Origin: an uncultured Candidatus Peregrinibacteria bacterium | GTDB lineage: Bacteria > Patescibacteriota > Gracilibacteria > Peribacterales > Peribacteraceae | Direction: 5' to 3' | DNA length: 6,325 bases | Assembly: GCA_903822115.1 (NCBI GenBank) | Contig: CAIJNU010000100.1 | Location: 1 to 6,325 of the forward strand | In this document: positions 5,296 to 6,325 of the stretch, piece after piece | How the letters are laid out: each line of letters opens with the position of its first letter | Position numbering within the stretch: the first letter of the stretch is position 1 | The notes under the pieces: generated by a model | Databases searched by the model: none | What the model was told of the DNA's origin: nothing | What the model saw: only the letters and a program-made list of their open reading frames with translations | Position numbers and translations under genes: made by a program

Positions 5296-6192
5296 ATGAA
5301 GACCGTATCTACCCGCAAGGTTGCTCCTGTTCTTATCGGGCTCCTCGTCGCTGCGACAACCGTTGCCGTCTTCCTCAGAGGATCCATGTTCACGGCGAAC
5401 CTGACTCCCACTGTTTCACCAGGCACCGCGAGCGGGTTCACCTTGGAGGACATCTGGAGCAAGATCGCGAACAACACCTACACCGCCGCAAGCGGCCATG
5501 CGTCCATGGCACCGTCGGACACTCCGAGTTCCCCGACACTCCGTCACACCGTGGATCAGATCTTCAATGCCATCCCGACCATCACAGCTTCCAAAGTGCT
5601 TTCGGGGACGACGCTCTTCGGTATCCGAGGAACCGCCAATAACCCCAGAGGGGCGACGGGAGGCCGCACGCTTGCTGACGAGAATCATATTCTCTCCGAC
5701 TCCTTCGCTTTCAAAACAGATGGCTCCATCCTCAATGGAACCTACGCTGCTCCCTCCGCTGCCCACTACCCCTCCGGTCAGTCCTACACCGACAACCACG
5801 ACGGCACGATTACCGATGCCTCCACAGGCCTCGTCTGGCAGATGTGCTCGCAGGGGCAGACGTGGGCGGATGGCGATCCTCATGGTACTTGCACGGGTGA
5901 TGTCTCCTATCTTTCCCAATCCGATGGCGAGACCAGCTGTGAAGGTATCACGGGAGGCGGTTGGAGACTTCCTTCCCTGAAGGAGCTTGAAACTATCGTC
6001 GATACGACCACATCAATTCCCGCTATCGATTCGAACTTCTTCCCGAGCACCCCCTCTGACGGCTTCTGGTCGTCCTCACCCTACGTCAATGGCCCGGGTG
6101 GCATCTGGCTCGTGTACTTCAACGACGGCCTTACGTCCAACGACTACCCGGGCAATCCCAACGATGTTCGTTGTGTCCGCCCGGCAATCTAA
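5296..6192 (+). CDS. Membrane-anchored DUF1566 (C-type-lectin-like) surface protein
   Basis: This 298-residue protein has one N-terminal hydrophobic segment (about 10-27) after a short basic stretch, so it is probably exported and held by an uncleaved anchor. A middle region follows with LEDIWSKIAN (50-59), TVDQIFNAIPTITASKVLSGTT (85-106), and LFGIRGT and DGSILNGTYAA, a pattern I associate with DUF1566 proteins of uncultured bacteria. The C-terminal half (about 158-298) is a DUF1566 domain (Pfam PF07603, the Legionella Lcl C-terminal type). Its markers are YTDNHDGTITDASTGLVWQ, WRLPSLKELETIVD at 223-236, FWSSSPYV at 257-264, WLVYFNDG at 271-278, and the terminal VRCVRPAI. Domains of this type bind ligands such as glycans. 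Four cysteines (184, 199, 215, 293) could form disulfides. The ATG at 5296 is chosen over upstream non-ATG starts because it lies downstream of the predicted transcription start and begins MKTVSTRK, a typical anchor start. The ligand is unknown. Confidence 0.85.
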   Translation: MKTVSTRKVAPVLIGLLVAATTVAVFLRGSMFTANLTPTVSPGTASGFTLEDIWSKIANNTYTAASGHASMAPSDTPSSPTLRHTVDQIFNAIPTITASKVLSGTTLFGIRGTANNPRGATGGRTLADENHILSDSFAFKTDGSILNGTYAAPSAAHYPSGQSYTDNHDGTITDASTGLVWQMCSQGQTWADGDPHGTCTGDVSYLSQSDGETSCEGITGGGWRLPSLKELETIVDTTTSIPAIDSNFFPSTPSDGFWSSSPYVNGPGGIWLVYFNDGLTSNDYPGNPNDVRCVRPAI

Positions 6193-6262
6193 ATTTGATA
6201 ATTTCGTGATTTGAATTATTTGATTATTTACTCTCTGGTTCAGCAACATTTCTCTCCTCGCT
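6193..6262. repeat. AT-rich intergenic stretch with three imperfect 12-bp direct repeats
   Basis: Three related units, ATTTGATAATTT (6193-6204), ATTTGAATTATT (6209-6220) and ATTTGATTATTT (6218-6229), lie just after the DUF1566 stop codon. The surroundings are much richer in A/T than the flanking genes. Their role is unknown; an operator or a simple low-complexity spacer are both possible. No convincing promoter or terminator was found here. Confidence 0.4.
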
Positions 6263-6325
6263 ATGAACTCCCGCATCCTCCTCACCGCCTCTCTCGTAGT
6301 CACGGGCATGCTCCTGGCCACTCCC
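6263..6325 (+). CDS. N-terminus of a probable exported protein, cut by the right edge
   Basis: Twenty-one codons are visible from the ATG at 6263, reading MNSRILLTASLVVTGMLLAT and then Pro. A polar start with one Arg followed by a continuous hydrophobic core is typical of a signal peptide or membrane anchor. No stop occurs before the edge. There is no Shine-Dalgarno sequence, which agrees with the other genes here. The mature part is outside the window, so the function cannot be assigned. Confidence 0.6.
   Translation, partial: MNSRILLTASLVVTGMLLATP

Noticed and set aside
6191..6204. AAATT-TGAT-AATTT inverted repeat after the DUF1566 gene as a terminator or retroelement hairpin
   Set aside because: The five-pair stem is all A/T, too weak to stand alone in such A/T-rich sequence, and no T-run follows.

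Overview
The window looks like a chromosomal segment around the replication origin of a bacterium with a streamlined genome, moderately high in GC. The most likely source is the Candidate Phyla Radiation, perhaps the Peregrinibacteria/Peribacteria group. This placement is inference. It rests on the style of the secreted proteins (a DUF1566 protein with an N-terminal anchor, and an FN3 protein with a C-terminal anchor), on consensus-like promoters placed very close to start codons, and on the near absence of Shine-Dalgarno sequences. Two genes end in TGA, so the UGA-as-glycine code of Gracilibacteria/Absconditabacteria can be excluded.

Layout: on the minus strand, 1-907 holds the N-terminal 302 residues of a class A penicillin-binding protein, whose C-terminal part lies beyond the left edge. 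Divergent from it on the plus strand is a secreted, C-terminally anchored protein with FN3/Ig-like domains (1047-2288). Next come a GlmU-like sugar nucleotidyltransferase/acetyltransferase (2379-3692) and a 340-bp non-coding region with three perfect and three near-match DnaA boxes, which is a strong oriC candidate (3693-4032). The DNA polymerase III beta clamp gene dnaN (4033-5191) follows and is split by a one-base frameshift. A membrane-anchored DUF1566 (C-type-lectin-like) surface protein (5296-6192) and the first 21 codons of another probable exported protein (6263 to the edge) complete the window.

The genes fall into two themes. One is replication initiation: oriC plus the sliding clamp, with no dnaA visible. 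The other is the cell envelope: a GlmU-like enzyme that probably supplies UDP-GlcNAc-type precursors, a PBP that polymerises lipid II, and exported proteins likely displayed at the surface. No RNA genes, CRISPR arrays or insertion sequences were seen.

The points most worth a second look are the oriC candidate without adjacent dnaA, the dnaN frameshift at a T4 run, an (AT)6 tract inside the -35/-10 spacer of the DUF1566 gene (possible phase variation), a probably leaderless GTG-start glmU-like mRNA, and the possibility that the DUF1566 C-terminus is a hypervariable ligand-binding region. Nothing seen here establishes a wholly new system.
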